From contig NZ_CP073751.1 in the NCBI RefSeq assembly GCF_020025155.1, forward strand, positions 3,411,501-3,475,500: 64,000 nt of DNA, in the 5' to 3' direction. Positions 52,801 to 62,144 of this stretch are shown one piece after another; the stretch's first letter is position 1, and the number at the start of each line of letters is the position of its first letter. The stretch comes from Halopseudomonas nanhaiensis. GTDB lineage: Bacteria; Pseudomonadota; Gammaproteobacteria; Pseudomonadales; Pseudomonadaceae. Under the pieces are notes generated by a model. The model did not search any database. It worked only from the letters and a program-made list of their open reading frames with translations, and had not been told where the DNA came from. The position numbers and the translations under genes were made by a program.

Positions 52801-55800
52801 GTCCATCATGGTAATGAGCCGTTCGTGCGCGGCCACCAGCGTGGAGGCGCCTTCGGCATCCAGATCCAGACGCTGCTCTGCGAGCGCGCCATGCACATCT
52901 TCCAGCGACTGGCACAGCGACTCGAGCTCACCCAGCTCCACGTCCCCGGCTACTTCACCCAGCGCCCTGAGACTTGATACCAGCGCCTGATTGTCGACCG
53001 GTTCCGGTTGGCCCGGCTTCCAGGCCAACAGCTGGTCAGCTGCATCGAGCAACAGATCAAGGCCTTCAGTGAGGAAGATGGAAAGCAGCCCCGCCTCGCC
53101 TGAAGGGCTCTGATCCGACTCGCTGCGGCGCTTGTCGCGGGTCTCGAGTGCCCTGGCGTGAATCTGCTGCAGGCGTGCGAGAAACGCGTCGGTGTCTTCT
53201 ATCGGTTCATCGGCGTTGACCTCAAGCCGCGCCAGACCGCTTTCGATCATGCTCACGGCGTCGCCCAGCAGATCGGCGAATTCGCGATCGGCGGCGATCA
53301 GGTTGGCCTTGAATTCCTTCGCCAGCTTCTCCAGCGGCGTCGCCAACGTGGCGATCGGCTTGATGCCTGCCATGTGCGCGCTGCCCTTGAGCGTATGCAG
53401 GGCGCGTTGCAGGGAATCGTTGATGCTGCGCGGCACGCTCTGATCGCACAGCCGCAGGAAGTCCCTGATCTCCTCGATGTGAGCCTGGGTTTCGTTCCAG
53501 AAAATCTCCAGCAGCACCGGATCGAGACCATTGGTCTCCATCTCCATGGCGGACGCTTCAGCCGTGTCGGCAGGCTCGGCGTCTTCCTCGACCCTCTCCG
53601 CTGTCAACGCGTCAGCGGTTGGTTCGACCGGCGCATCGACCAGACTCTCAAGCGCTGCATCGTCACCTTCATCACTGCCGACATCCAGCCCGGCCAGGAT
53701 AATGTCTTCCTGGTCTGTCTGCTCCGGCTCTGTCGGCTGCGGCTCTATAAACTCGAATTCGACAGTGGATGCGTCGTCGGCCAGCTCGTTCGTTGCCGAC
53801 GCCTCGGCGTCCGACAAGGAGCCCTGCGCGTCAACCGTGTGTTCTTCTTCACCCGCCTCATCCAGGCTGGTTTCAGAGTGATCGGTTTCGAGGACGATTG
53901 GATCGTCCTGATCCGCTGCCTCGATGGGATCAGGGTCGATACTGAACTGAACATCCGCAGGAGCCTCGCCTGCCTGCGCCGCATCGTCCTGCGCACCGCT
54001 ATCATCGTCCAGCAACGACTCGGCCGCAGGCCCTTCCGAGATCGGAGCAGGCATCGGCTGTCCTTTGCCCAGCGCGTCGGCACAGCTCGACAGGTACTGC
54101 ACCTGCGGTCGCATCTGCTGCTGATGGGCGGCGAAGTCGTCCACCAGTTGCGGCATCAGCGCGCGCACATCGTTTACCACGCCGAACAGCTCCGGGCTGG
54201 TCCCGATGTTGCCGTCTATGACGCGATTGAGCATGTTCTCGACGGACCATGCCAGCTCCGCCAGCACACCGGCGCGCACCATCCTGCCGCTACCCTTGAG
54301 TGTGTGGAAGCCACGACGGACTTCTGCTCGGGCCTTGTGATCATCGGGATCGGCCTGCCACGCCGGCACGAACTCCTGCAGCGTTTCAAGGACCTCTCCG
54401 ACCTCCTCGATGAATATCTCGACCAGCTCTTCGTCCAGCTCATCCTCGTCGGCATCGCTGGCTGCCATCTGAACCGCAGCCGGCGGCTCGGCGACGGGCT
54501 CGCTTTCGGGTGCAGGAGCACTCGCTTCGATCGGCAGGTCCGACTCCGGCTCGGGGGCGCCGGCTTCCGGCTCCTCGCCTGCGTCGAGGTCGATTTGAGG
54601 GAGTGTGCTGCCGGTCGGCTCTGCGTCGGCAGTTTCCCCGGTGACGTCTGCGGCTTCAGCTTCAGCTTCAGCTTCAGCTTCAGCTTCAGCCAGGGGGGAC
54701 GATTCGGGAGCGAAGGTTCGGAGGCTTTCAGCGTCGTACCCGAGCGTGGCGAGCCGTTCCTCGGCCACAGCAAGAATCCCGTCGCCCCGGTTGGCGTCGT
54801 CTTCAGCCAGGCGCTCGAGGTAATAATCCACGCTGGTAATGACATCGGCCAGCGCGTCAAGCGATTCCCAGCTGGGCACCGCCCGCGGTGCGAGCAGCGA
54901 TTCGTTGACGCACTGCCGGCATATCCCTACCACCGTCGAGGCGCGCGCCAGGCCAAGCATCGACAGACTGCCGCGAACGCTGTTGAGCAATCCATCGACT
55001 GGCTGGAGATGCTGATGATTCCACTGGTGTGCGATGAAGGCATTGATCGCTTCGCGGGTAAGCTCGAGATCGTTGCGCGCTTCATGGACCACCTGGCGGT
55101 GAACGGCCTGCATGTCCCGGGCCGCGGCGACTCGCTGGGCCTCGTCGCTGTCCGGTTTGCGCGTTCCGTCGCTGCGTTCCTGTCCGGAAATGCCCTGCAG
55201 GCTCGCTTCGACAAACAGCAGCCCGCCGGCGATATCCATCAACGAACCGTCGCCGATCGGCGACCGGGAGACGGCCAGACGGTCGACCTGTTCGATCTGC
55301 TCGAGCAGCACACGCCTCGGTTGGCCCAGGCCAAGCATGGCCAGCGTATCGGCAATCTGCTTGAGGGTGGGCAGCATGTCTGCCAGCTGCTCCGGCTGAC
55401 TGCGGTCACTGCGCACGAACAGGTCCAGACGGTCCTTGACCTGGTTAAGCTCCTCGCCCAGCGCTATCACCACGGACTGCATGGCGCTGCGGTCGGGGCC
55501 GACCAGCCGGCTGGTGCGATCAGTGTCCTGATCGGCCTGATCCCAGGCGCCGTTGAGCTGATAACGCTCTTTCAACGCGTCCAGACGGGGACTGGCGCCG
55601 GAACTCTTGGCGACGTAAAAGAGGAGGTTGCGCAGCAGTTCAGGGGCCGGCCTGGCGCTGAGCGCGTCGGGCCCGGCATCAAGTAGCTGACGCAACTCCC
55701 GATCTGCCTGACGCAACAGCTGCTTGATGGCGGCACCCGGCTCGATGCTACCGGTTTGAAGGCCCTCGGCTATTCCGGCGAAAACCTTCCACAGGTTGGC

Positions 55801-56436
55801 CAGCGGCGCGCCGCGGAAAATCTTTTCCAGGTACTCGAACACCCGCAGCAACTGGTGAGCATTGGCCGGAACGTTGTGTTCACGGACGATGCCTGCCTGG
55901 GCGATCTGCATGGCCTGGCGAAGCTTGCGCAGCTGACGGGCTATGTCCGGGCCGGCAAAGTTGGCGCGCTGTTCGTCGCTGGCCGCGCTGCTGGCGTCCT
56001 GTTCGGCAATCTGCGGACTGAACAGTGCATTTTCCGACAGCAGTTTTTCGCCCCGAGCGGAGCGCATGTCGTTGAGCAGCGGCAGCAGGACCAGCGGCAG
56101 ATCGCGGCGACCGGACTGAACGCGGTCGAGATACGCTGGCATCTGCAGGATCGACTGCATCAACACTTCCAGCGCCTCGCCTTCGCGGTCCACGCTGCCG
56201 TGCATCAGCGCCTGAGCGAGCTTTTCCATTTCTTCGGCGAGCAGGGCCGCGCCGTAGAACTCGACCATTTGCAGGGTACCGTGGACCTGATGGATATAGG
56301 TCAGACAGAACCGCAGTCGCGTCGAATCCTCGGGGTGTTCAACGTAGGCTTCCAGGGCTTGGCGTGCCTGCCCAAGCGTTTCGGAAATCTCGCCTTTTAC
56401 CCAATCGAGGGCGACATAATCATGCCGATCACCCAT
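49819..56436 (-). CDS. chpA: ChpA (PilL) hybrid CheA-type histidine kinase with multiple phosphotransfer domains
   Basis: A 2205-residue kinase core of the Pil-Chp system that controls type IV pili and cAMP. In order: an N-terminal Hpt-like domain ('IHQVHGTLQMV', about 49); a domain with Ser/Arg at the acceptor position ('NSVRGSLSML', about 484); three canonical Hpt domains ('HTLKGSGRM' about 712, 'HTLKGSAHM' about 1012, 'HTLKGGARM' about 1319); a fourth in which His is replaced by Gln ('IQTLKGSARL', about 1476); then dimerisation, HATPase ('HMLRNAVDHGIEMPDRR'), CheW-like and a C-terminal receiver ('MLLDIEMPRMDG'). Acidic linkers include an (EA)n run. It is shorter than the P. aeruginosa protein (near 2470 residues). 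The ATG at 56436 has GGAG 5 bp upstream, overlapping the end of pilK. Confidence 0.95.
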   Translation of the reverse strand: MGDRHDYVALDWVKGEISETLGQARQALEAYVEHPEDSTRLRFCLTYIHQVHGTLQMVEFYGAALLAEEMEKLAQALMHGSVDREGEALEVLMQSILQMPAYLDRVQSGRRDLPLVLLPLLNDMRSARGEKLLSENALFSPQIAEQDASSAASDEQRANFAGPDIARQLRKLRQAMQIAQAGIVREHNVPANAHQLLRVFEYLEKIFRGAPLANLWKVFAGIAEGLQTGSIEPGAAIKQLLRQADRELRQLLDAGPDALSARPAPELLRNLLFYVAKSSGASPRLDALKERYQLNGAWDQADQDTDRTSRLVGPDRSAMQSVVIALGEELNQVKDRLDLFVRSDRSQPEQLADMLPTLKQIADTLAMLGLGQPRRVLLEQIEQVDRLAVSRSPIGDGSLMDIAGGLLFVEASLQGISGQERSDGTRKPDSDEAQRVAAARDMQAVHRQVVHEARNDLELTREAINAFIAHQWNHQHLQPVDGLLNSVRGSLSMLGLARASTVVGICRQCVNESLLAPRAVPSWESLDALADVITSVDYYLERLAEDDANRGDGILAVAEERLATLGYDAESLRTFAPESSPLAEAEAEAEAEAEAADVTGETADAEPTGSTLPQIDLDAGEEPEAGAPEPESDLPIEASAPAPESEPVAEPPAAVQMAASDADEDELDEELVEIFIEEVGEVLETLQEFVPAWQADPDDHKARAEVRRGFHTLKGSGRMVRAGVLAELAWSVENMLNRVIDGNIGTSPELFGVVNDVRALMPQLVDDFAAHQQQMRPQVQYLSSCADALGKGQPMPAPISEGPAAESLLDDDSGAQDDAAQAGEAPADVQFSIDPDPIEAADQDDPIVLETDHSETSLDEAGEEEHTVDAQGSLSDAEASATNELADDASTVEFEFIEPQPTEPEQTDQEDIILAGLDVGSDEGDDAALESLVDAPVEPTADALTAERVEEDAEPADTAEASAMEMETNGLDPVLLEIFWNETQAHIEEIRDFLRLCDQSVPRSINDSLQRALHTLKGSAHMAGIKPIATLATPLEKLAKEFKANLIAADREFADLLGDAVSMIESGLARLEVNADEPIEDTDAFLARLQQIHARALETRDKRRSESDQSPSGEAGLLSIFLTEGLDLLLDAADQLLAWKPGQPEPVDNQALVSSLRALGEVAGDVELGELESLCQSLEDVHGALAEQRLDLDAEGASTLVAAHERLITMMDQVAAHQHVAAPAAEIAALAALLQQREADQPADDEAPTEVSVDDAEPPVVAAGASEELWDPAASATDVELVDIFLEEAQEIIESSSESLRHWLEDTGNGIAVAALQRDLHTLKGGARMAEITPVGDLAHELEFLYEGLGEMRYQPSEPLFALLHACHDALAEMIEGIIARRPVRTGRALIAAIRQYRSNPEAPVVLPGQAAPAPAASAVEDSVEPASPAARLVNQPLKGMLGMFVEEARELLAPCSALLEARRSDAAAAHELLHRIQTLKGSARLASQHVLAEQAKRLESALHDVTAEHDDALAGALDGLRAAVEQIAAGGEVEDAGWNTPQNWSSNPVRDIAPIEALEPAQPTQTLATVKAVLEQAMQVGQGSESRTSRSSGQETVKVPAALLEELVNLAGETSIFRGRVEQQVSDLSQTLSDVETTIERVRDQLRRLDMETQAQILSRHQEEIEQGYEDFDPLEMDRYSQLQQLSRSLFESASDLLDLKETLAAKSRDAETLLVQQARVNTELQEGLMRTRMVPFERLLPRMRRVVRQVATELGKQVELTVGNAEGEMDRSVLERMIGPLEHMLRNAVDHGIEMPDRRSASGKAEQGNIMLDLRREGGEIVLQLADDGAGINLDAVRRKAIERGLMDASAELTDQEILQFILEAGFSTAEKVTQISGRGVGMDVVNAEVKQLGGSMTLTTEPGQGSVFTIRLPFTVSVNRALMVYSGEDLYAIPLNTIEGIVRVSGYELEAYYAPDAPAFQYAGKTYDLRYLGDLLVTGQQPKLSGHSLPLPVILVRGTEHSVAVQVDALAGSREIVVKGLGKQFAVVPGISGATILGDGRVVVILDLLAVIRAQQALHSQQRLAAERQQLTQAQNEERPTLVMVVDDSITVRKVTSRLLERHGMEVVTAKDGLEAIAKLQDIQPDIMLLDIEMPRMDGFEVATLVRHDERLQDLPIIMITSRTGEKHRDRARAIGVNEYLGKPYQEGQLLEVIGRLVALSD
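54654..54690. repeat. Hexanucleotide microsatellite (CTTCAG)x6 inside chpA
   Basis: Six perfect tandem copies of CTTCAG encode a run of Glu-Ala in an acidic linker of ChpA near residue 585. The unit is a multiple of three, so slippage would change linker length without breaking the frame. Confidence 0.9.
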
Positions 56437-56438
56437 AG

Positions 56439-57323
56439 TCACTCCAGACTTTCGCTGCTGTCCCGACGCACGTAGGCCTGCACCCGGTCATCGGGTACGC
56501 GCTCGAGCAAGGGGTTGTTCCAGTCCACAATTTCACCCAGTCCGACGACCAGCATGCCGCCCGGTGCCAACCGCTTCGCCAGCAGGTTGAGCAGATCGCG
56601 ACGGCGCCAGCGCCGGAAATAGATGAGAAGGTTCTGGCAAAAGATGATATCCAGGTCCCGTAACGGTGCCTGGGCCAGTTCAAGAATGTTCATTCGGCTG
56701 AAACACACGCGCTCGCGCAGGCTCGGGAGCACTGCGTGACGCCCGTCGGGCGTGTCGGTCAGCCAGGTATTGCGCTCGGCCTGCGTCAGGCCGCCAAGCC
56801 TGCCGGTGGGGTAGTGCGCGGCGCGACCCTGTTCAAGCGCCTGCAGACTGATGTCGGTGGCCCAGATTCCGTAGTCTCGTTTCGACGACCCGGTGTCGAT
56901 CAGCGCCTGCTCGACCACAATGGCAAGGGAATACGCCTCTTCACCGCTGGCACAACCCACGCTCCAGAGTTGCAGCGGAGTCTGCCTGCCGGGCTGGGAT
57001 AGCCGTTCATGGAGGTATCGGGCAACACAGTCGAAGGAGGCGCGATGACGCATGAAGCTGGTCTCGCGTACGGTCAGTCGTTCTATCAGCGCAGACCATT
57101 CGATCGCACCCAGGGGGCCCTGGGTCACATAGTCGTAATAGGTCTGGTAGTCATCCATCTGCTGCTCGCGCATGCGCGCGCAGAGACTTGTTTGCAGGAA
57201 CGTCTTGCGCTGGTCACTGACGCAGACGCCGGTACGCTCTTCGAGCAGGGCTTGCCACTGGCGAAACTGGCCCATGTCCATGTCCGGCAGCTGCTGCAAT
57301 GACCAGTTCGGCGTTCTTTGCAC
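56439..57323 (-). CDS. pilK: CheR-type methyltransferase PilK
   Basis: A 294-residue AdoMet-dependent enzyme that methylates glutamates of the PilJ receptor. The N-terminal helical CheR_N part (about 15-75) is followed by 'RETSFMRHRASFD' (about 86-98), the AdoMet motif 'LWSVGCASGEEAYSLAI' (about 119-135), 'ATDISLQALEQGRAAHY', and 'DIIFCQNLLIYFRRW' (about 225-240). It probably starts at a GTG (57323) with AAGGGA about 6 bp upstream; no ATG precedes the conserved start until residue 15. It ends 2 bp before the chpA ATG. Confidence 0.93.
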   Translation of the reverse strand: MQRTPNWSLQQLPDMDMGQFRQWQALLEERTGVCVSDQRKTFLQTSLCARMREQQMDDYQTYYDYVTQGPLGAIEWSALIERLTVRETSFMRHRASFDCVARYLHERLSQPGRQTPLQLWSVGCASGEEAYSLAIVVEQALIDTGSSKRDYGIWATDISLQALEQGRAAHYPTGRLGGLTQAERNTWLTDTPDGRHAVLPSLRERVCFSRMNILELAQAPLRDLDIIFCQNLLIYFRRWRRRDLLNLLAKRLAPGGMLVVGLGEIVDWNNPLLERVPDDRVQAYVRRDSSESLE

Positions 57324-57386
57324 AATGAGTCCCTTGCTCGAGCCGGCAATCGGGGCGCCTGACGGTCACCCCTGTTTCTGTGCTGC

Positions 57387-59426
57387 TCAGCTGTCCTGCT
57401 GCGGCAGCGTGAAGCCATCGACCGACTGACGCATGCTTTCCGCCAGTTTGGCCAATTCACCGATGCTCCGCGCAGTGGCAGTCGTACCGGTCGAGGTCTG
57501 CGAGGTGATCTCCTGGATGACGTTCATGGTGTTGGAGATATGACCGGCAGACGAAGCCTGCTGGCGGGCGGCGTTGGAGATGTTCTGAATCAACGCTGCT
57601 AGGCTCGTCGATACCTTCTCGATCTCTTCCAGGGCGACACCGGCGTCCTGTGCCAGGCGTGCACCGCGCACCACCTCGGAGGTGGTTTGCTCCATGGAGA
57701 TAACCGCTTCGTTGGTGTCGGTCTGAATCGTCTTGACCAGCGCTTCGATCTGCTTGGTCGCACCCGAGGAACGTTCCGCCAGTCGCTGTACTTCGTCGGC
57801 AACCACCGCGAAGCCTCGACCCGCATCACCAGCCATGGAGGCCTGGATCGCAGCGTTCAATGCAAGAATGTTGGTCTGGTCGGCGATGTCGTTGATCAGG
57901 CTGACGATGTCACCGATTTCCTGGGACGATTCACCCAGACGCTTGATGCGCTTGGAGGTGTCCTGGATCTGTTCGCGGATGGTGTCCATGCCGACGATGG
58001 TGTTCTGTACCACCTCGTTGCCCTTGTTGGCGATGGCTACCGAGCGCTCCGCTACGGCCGAGGATTCGGCAGCGTTGGCCGATACCTGGTCAATCGACAC
58101 GGCCATCTCGTTTACTGCAGCCGATGCTCCAGCGATTTCCTGAGCCTGGTGCTCGGACGCTTCGGCCAGGTGCATCGCGGTGTTCTGGGTGTCCTGAGCG
58201 GCGAGTGCCACCTGGGCTGCAGTGTGGTTGATCGTTTCTACCAGCTGGCGCAGTTGGTCGATAGAGAAGTTGATCGAGTCCGCAATCGCACCGGTGAAGT
58301 CCTCGGTGACCGTGGCCTGGGCGGTCAGGTCACCGTCGGCGAGGTCGGCGATTTCATCGAGCAGTCGCAGAATCGCTTCCTGGTTCCGGGTGTTCTTCTC
58401 GGCGGTCTCGGCCAGACGCACGCGTGTTTCGCGGGTCATCTGCATACCGATCAATACGATGCTGCCCAGCGCGATGATCGCCAGCAGTGCACCCAGCAAA
58501 GTGTTGATCCAGCGGGCATCGGCACGTGCTTCGAAGCCAAGGGACAGGGCCGAGGCGTTTTCCAACAGTGCCTGCGAGTCGGTGAAGATGTCGTTGGCAG
58601 CAGAACGCACCTGATACAGCTCGGGCGACGTCAGCAGGATCTCGTCCACCGAGTCGGATACGAACTGGAACAGGTCGGCGATTTCAGTCAGACGCGAGAC
58701 CGCTTCGGGGTCCGTCACCTGGCTGATTTCCATCACCTCGTCCCCGTTGATCATGCCTTCCAGCACGCGACCGAAGAGACTGGCGTCGCGACCGAAGCTG
58801 TCTGCTGCCATGACGGAGTCGGCGTCACCGCTGAGTACGCGGTTCACCGAGCCGAGAATACGCTCGGCCAGCAGCGACTGGCGCTGGGCAATCGCGATCT
58901 GCTGCGCCGGCGCTTCGTTGGCGATGAGCAGGTCAACCACGTCTTCGTATTCGACCTGCAGCTGCGGAACGGTGTCGGACAGTGTTGCGGCAACCTCGTG
59001 CAACGACAGTACGGTGTTCTGGCTGGCCAGAATCGCGTCAGCATTGCTGCCCACGCGGTCCCAGTTGGCCTGCACTGCGGCAACTTCTTCCTGCAGCGAG
59101 CCCGGGGCTGCCGGCAGGCCCGTTTCTTCGCGGCCCTCGGTCAGGTAGTTCCAGCGCTCCTGGAAGTCGTTGCGCGCCTCGGCCAGCAGGGCAAACGCCT
59201 CCGGCGTACCCGTGGCGGCTTCGGTGGCCGACTTGGAAATTTGCTGGGACAGAACGCGCAGCTCACCGGAGTGACCGATGTATTCGGTGTCGTAGGTGCT
59301 CTGGACGTTCAGGTACAGGAAGTTGACGAAGAGCAGCAGCAAGGAAACGATCAGTGCCGCGAACAAGCCGAGGAACTGCCGGTTACTGCGCATGGAGGAT
59401 AGAAATTGAGTGTCTAGCTTTTTCAT
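57387..59426 (-). CDS. pilJ: PilJ methyl-accepting chemoreceptor for type IV pili
   Basis: A 679-residue inner-membrane receptor. Transmembrane helices at about 18-40 ('[22 protein letters not shown]') and 309-331 ('[22 protein letters not shown]') flank a periplasmic region containing two PilJ-type helical bundles ('[23 protein letters not shown]'). Then HAMP and the signalling domain with hairpin tip '[20 protein letters not shown]' (about 540-560) and '[16 protein letters not shown]'. The tip reads '[16 protein letters not shown]' rather than the commoner 'AAIEAARAGE', as in PilJ proteins. It senses PilA and surface contact in P. aeruginosa. ATG 59426 is the start. Confidence 0.96.
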   Translation of the reverse strand: MKKLDTQFLSSMRSNRQFLGLFAALIVSLLLLFVNFLYLNVQSTYDTEYIGHSGELRVLSQQISKSATEAATGTPEAFALLAEARNDFQERWNYLTEGREETGLPAAPGSLQEEVAAVQANWDRVGSNADAILASQNTVLSLHEVAATLSDTVPQLQVEYEDVVDLLIANEAPAQQIAIAQRQSLLAERILGSVNRVLSGDADSVMAADSFGRDASLFGRVLEGMINGDEVMEISQVTDPEAVSRLTEIADLFQFVSDSVDEILLTSPELYQVRSAANDIFTDSQALLENASALSLGFEARADARWINTLLGALLAIIALGSIVLIGMQMTRETRVRLAETAEKNTRNQEAILRLLDEIADLADGDLTAQATVTEDFTGAIADSINFSIDQLRQLVETINHTAAQVALAAQDTQNTAMHLAEASEHQAQEIAGASAAVNEMAVSIDQVSANAAESSAVAERSVAIANKGNEVVQNTIVGMDTIREQIQDTSKRIKRLGESSQEIGDIVSLINDIADQTNILALNAAIQASMAGDAGRGFAVVADEVQRLAERSSGATKQIEALVKTIQTDTNEAVISMEQTTSEVVRGARLAQDAGVALEEIEKVSTSLAALIQNISNAARQQASSAGHISNTMNVIQEITSQTSTGTTATARSIGELAKLAESMRQSVDGFTLPQQDS

Positions 59427-59501
59427 CTTTTGGCCCCTACCTGGCCTACTTCCTATTCGTGTTGTCCCTGTTGCGACGCCGGCACCCGGCGCCGCTCCCG
59501 A

Positions 59502-60038
59502 TCAAATCGCCACGTCCAGAAAACCCTGGTCTCGCGCCAATGCTCGAAAATTGAAAACCAGCGAAACCGGATCGCGCCGATAGGCTCCGACCACATAGGG
59601 TCTGAACGCTGCGGGGACATCGGGCGTGTCGCTGATGAAACTGCTTACGGGAAAATGCTGCATCCCGAGCACTTCGTCTACCAGTAATCCGACGAACAGC
59701 TCGTCGCGATCGAGTACCAGAACCCGGCGCTGCTTACGCGGCGCGGAAACAGTGGCGCCAAAGAACCGGCTCAAATCGACGATCGGTAGCAGCCGACCAC
59801 GGACGTTGGCGACTCCGCGTACCCAGGACTTGACCCGGGGCAGCGCGGTGTAACGCGGCTCATGCAGGATTTCGCTGATTTCACCCATGGCTGCAACCAT
59901 CGGCTGACCAGCAAGGCGGAAACCGACCCCGCTCCAGGTTTCGCTGACCACTTCCTGCGCAGGCAGGCCGACAGCCTGCTGTCGGCATTGCGCGACGAGC
60001 AGCTGCAGGAGGTCGAATGGGTGAGTAGCGTTTGTCAT
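59502..60038 (-). CDS. pilI: CheW-like adaptor PilI
   Basis: A 178-residue CheW-fold protein that couples PilJ to ChpA. The CheW domain covers about 45-170: 'GVGFRLAGQPMVAAMGEISEIL', 'VKSWVRGVANVRGRLLPIVDLSRFFG' and 'LDRDELFVGLLVDEVLGMQHF'. The ATG at 60038 is chosen over the GTG at 60068 because it has an AGGGA site and matches the family start. It lies 47 bp after pilH and 75 bp before pilJ. Confidence 0.93.
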   Translation of the reverse strand: MTNATHPFDLLQLLVAQCRQQAVGLPAQEVVSETWSGVGFRLAGQPMVAAMGEISEILHEPRYTALPRVKSWVRGVANVRGRLLPIVDLSRFFGATVSAPRKQRRVLVLDRDELFVGLLVDEVLGMQHFPVSSFISDTPDVPAAFRPYVVGAYRRDPVSLVFNFRALARDQGFLDVAI

Positions 60039-60085
60039 GCCGTCCCTGTTCTCGTTGTTATGCGGCACCGAAACAACGGTAGCTG

Positions 60086-60451
60086 TCAGCTACCGAGCAC
60101 CGACTTCAATGTCTGGATCAAGGTCGCTTCCTCGACCGGCTTGGTCAGGTAATCCTTCGCACCCTGACGTTTGCCCCAGACCTTGTCGGTCTCCTGGTCC
60201 TTGGTGGTGACGATGATCACGGGGATGTGAGCTGTCTCGGCATCCTTGGTCAACTGGCGCGTCGCCTGAAAGCCGTTGAGGCCCGGCATGACGATATCCA
60301 TGAGCACTGCGTCGGGCTTTTCCTGGCGTGCCAGGGCAACGCCATCAGCGCCGTTTTCCGCCTTGAGCACCTCGAAACCATGCTTTTCCAGCATGCCGGT
60401 GAGCTTGTACAGCTCGGTCGGCGAATCATCCACTACAAGAATTCTGGCCAT
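60086..60451 (-). CDS. pilH: Response regulator PilH
   Basis: A 121-residue single-domain receiver. Acidic residues 'VVDDSPTE' (Asp8-9), phosphorylated Asp52 ('VLMDIVMPG'), Thr in 'IIVTTKDQE' and Lys in 'YLTKPVEE' are all present. In P. aeruginosa PilH opposes PilG and promotes pilus retraction, perhaps as a phosphate sink. The ATG at 60451 is clear. pilG lies 33 bp upstream. Confidence 0.94.
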   Translation of the reverse strand: MARILVVDDSPTELYKLTGMLEKHGFEVLKAENGADGVALARQEKPDAVLMDIVMPGLNGFQATRQLTKDAETAHIPVIIVTTKDQETDKVWGKRQGAKDYLTKPVEEATLIQTLKSVLGS

Positions 60452-60484
60452 ATCCTTCCCCGGTCAAATCAAATGCACTCCGGA

Positions 60485-60901
60485 TCAAACTCCGGTAGCG
60501 CCTGCCATTTTTTTATCGGACTGCGGTACGTGCGCGCGGATTGCGCCCAGCAACTCTTCCTTGCTGAAGGGTTTGGTCAGGTACTGGTCGGAACCGACGA
60601 TACGACCCTTTGCCTTGTCGAACAGACCGTCCTTGCTCGACAACATGATCACCGGCGTCGAGCGGAAGGCACTGTTGTTCTTGATCAGCGCGCAGGTCTG
60701 ATAGCCATCGAGGCGCGGCATCATGATGTCGACGAAGATGATATCGGGGTGGTTATCGGCAATCTTGGCCAGAGCATCAAAGCCATCGACGGCGGTGATG
60801 ACGGTGCAACCAACCTTTTTCAGCAGCGTTTCCGCGGTGCGCCGAATGGTCTTGCTGTCATCAATGACCATGACCTTGAGGCTCTCGAAATTTTCTTCCA
60901 T
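60485..60901 (-). CDS. pilG: Response regulator PilG
   Basis: A 138-residue single-domain receiver, first gene of the pil-chp operon. Acidic pocket 'VIDDSKTIRR' (Asp14-15), phosphorylated Asp58 ('IFVDIMMPRLDG'), 'MLSSKDG' and 'YLTKPFSKEE'. The short extra tail ('PQSDKKMAGATGV') is typical of PilG. It promotes pilus extension and cAMP synthesis in P. aeruginosa. The ATG at 60901 is chosen because the family starts 'MEENFESLKVMVIDD'; codons further upstream in the open frame lie in the promoter region shared with divergent gshB. Confidence 0.95.
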   Translation of the reverse strand: MEENFESLKVMVIDDSKTIRRTAETLLKKVGCTVITAVDGFDALAKIADNHPDIIFVDIMMPRLDGYQTCALIKNNSAFRSTPVIMLSSKDGLFDKAKGRIVGSDQYLTKPFSKEELLGAIRAHVPQSDKKMAGATGV

Positions 60902-61117
60902 AAGACCAGCCCTTGTTATAGATGTGGGTCGTGTTCGCAGGCGGCATGGTGCCAACCCCAAGACCAGCCATTCCCTTTTCCGCGTACTTTTAGCATAGAT
61001 TCCTGGGCCGTTCCATGGGCATGCTCAGGTATGCGGCAAAGCGGCGTTCCAGTCAAACTTTTCAGTACATGAACCCGACGCTACACTGCCGGGACTTTTC
61101 CTCTCAGGTCACACCCT

Positions 61118-62080
61118 ATGCGCATCCGTATCGGCATCGTCATGGATCCCATTAGCCGGATCTCGTACAAAAAGGACAGCTCGCTGGCCATGCTGCTGGC
61201 AGCCCAGTCACGCGGCTGGGAGTTGCTCTACATGGAGCCGGCCGATCTGTACCTGGAGGACGGCCGCGCCATGGCACGCATGGCCCCCCTCAGCGTTCAT
61301 GCCGACCCGGCGCACTGGTATGACCTCGGCGAAACCAGCCGCACGGGGCTCGACGAACTGGACGCCATCCTGATGCGCAAGGATCCGCCGTTCGATAACG
61401 AGTTTCTGTATGCGACGCATATCCTCGAGGCCGCCGAGCGCGCCGGGGTGCTGGTGGTAAACCGCCCGGCAAGCCTGCGCGACTGCAATGAAAAGCTCTA
61501 TGCCACACAGTTCCCGCAGTGTACGCCGCCGAATGTGGTGTCTCGCCGAGCTGACATTTTGCGCGCATTCGCACAAGAACACCGTGACGTCATTCTCAAA
61601 CCGCTTGACGGCATGGGTGGGTCGATGATCTTCCGCATTCGCGAGAACGACCCGAATCTCAGCGTCATCATCGAAACCCTCACGCAGCACGGTCAGCAGC
61701 AGATCATGGCCCAGCGATACCTTCCCGAGATAGCGGATGGCGACAAACGGATTCTGATGATTGAAGGCGAGCCGATACCCTACTGCCTGGCGCGGATACC
61801 CCAGCACGGCGAAACACGGGGCAACCTGGCTGCCGGTGGACGTGGCGAAGCGCGGCCGCTAAGCGATCGTGATCGCTGGATTGCTGCACAAATCGGCCCG
61901 GCCCTGCGCGAACGCGGGCTGATGTTCGTCGGCCTGGACGTGATTGGCGATTATCTTACCGAGATCAACGTGACCAGCCCGACCTGCATCCGCGAGATCG
62001 ACGCGGCCTACCAGACCGACATCGGTGGCCAACTGATGGATGCCATTGCCAGAAAGCTGGAAGCGAGACCTGGCGCATAG
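61118..62080 (+). CDS. gshB: Glutathione synthetase
   Basis: A 320-residue ATP-grasp enzyme joining gamma-glutamylcysteine and glycine, second step of glutathione synthesis. Signature segments are 'GIVMDPISRISYKKDSSLAML' near the N-terminus, 'RKDPPFDNEFLYATHILE', 'LKPLDGMGGSMIFR' (ATP lid, about 165-178) and 'NLAAGGRGEARPLSDRD' (about 234-250), ending 'NVTSPTCIREID'. Length is normal. Divergent from pilG with about 215 bp between; its partner gshA is elsewhere in the window. Confidence 0.97.
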   Translation: MRIRIGIVMDPISRISYKKDSSLAMLLAAQSRGWELLYMEPADLYLEDGRAMARMAPLSVHADPAHWYDLGETSRTGLDELDAILMRKDPPFDNEFLYATHILEAAERAGVLVVNRPASLRDCNEKLYATQFPQCTPPNVVSRRADILRAFAQEHRDVILKPLDGMGGSMIFRIRENDPNLSVIIETLTQHGQQQIMAQRYLPEIADGDKRILMIEGEPIPYCLARIPQHGETRGNLAAGGRGEARPLSDRDRWIAAQIGPALRERGLMFVGLDVIGDYLTEINVTSPTCIREIDAAYQTDIGGQLMDAIARKLEARPGA

Positions 62081-62144
62081 ACTTTTGCCACAGGGAGCGG
62101 CAGACTGCGCTGCAATCGGCCGCTCGCTACAGCCTACGGATAGC

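Noticed and set aside
49801-55686. Very long open frames on the plus strand opposite chpA (two of 842 and 1058 codons)
   Set aside because: They mirror the codon positions of the GC-rich minus-strand gene, have Arg/Ala/His/Gln-rich compositions without domains, and chpA has clear conserved motifs throughout.
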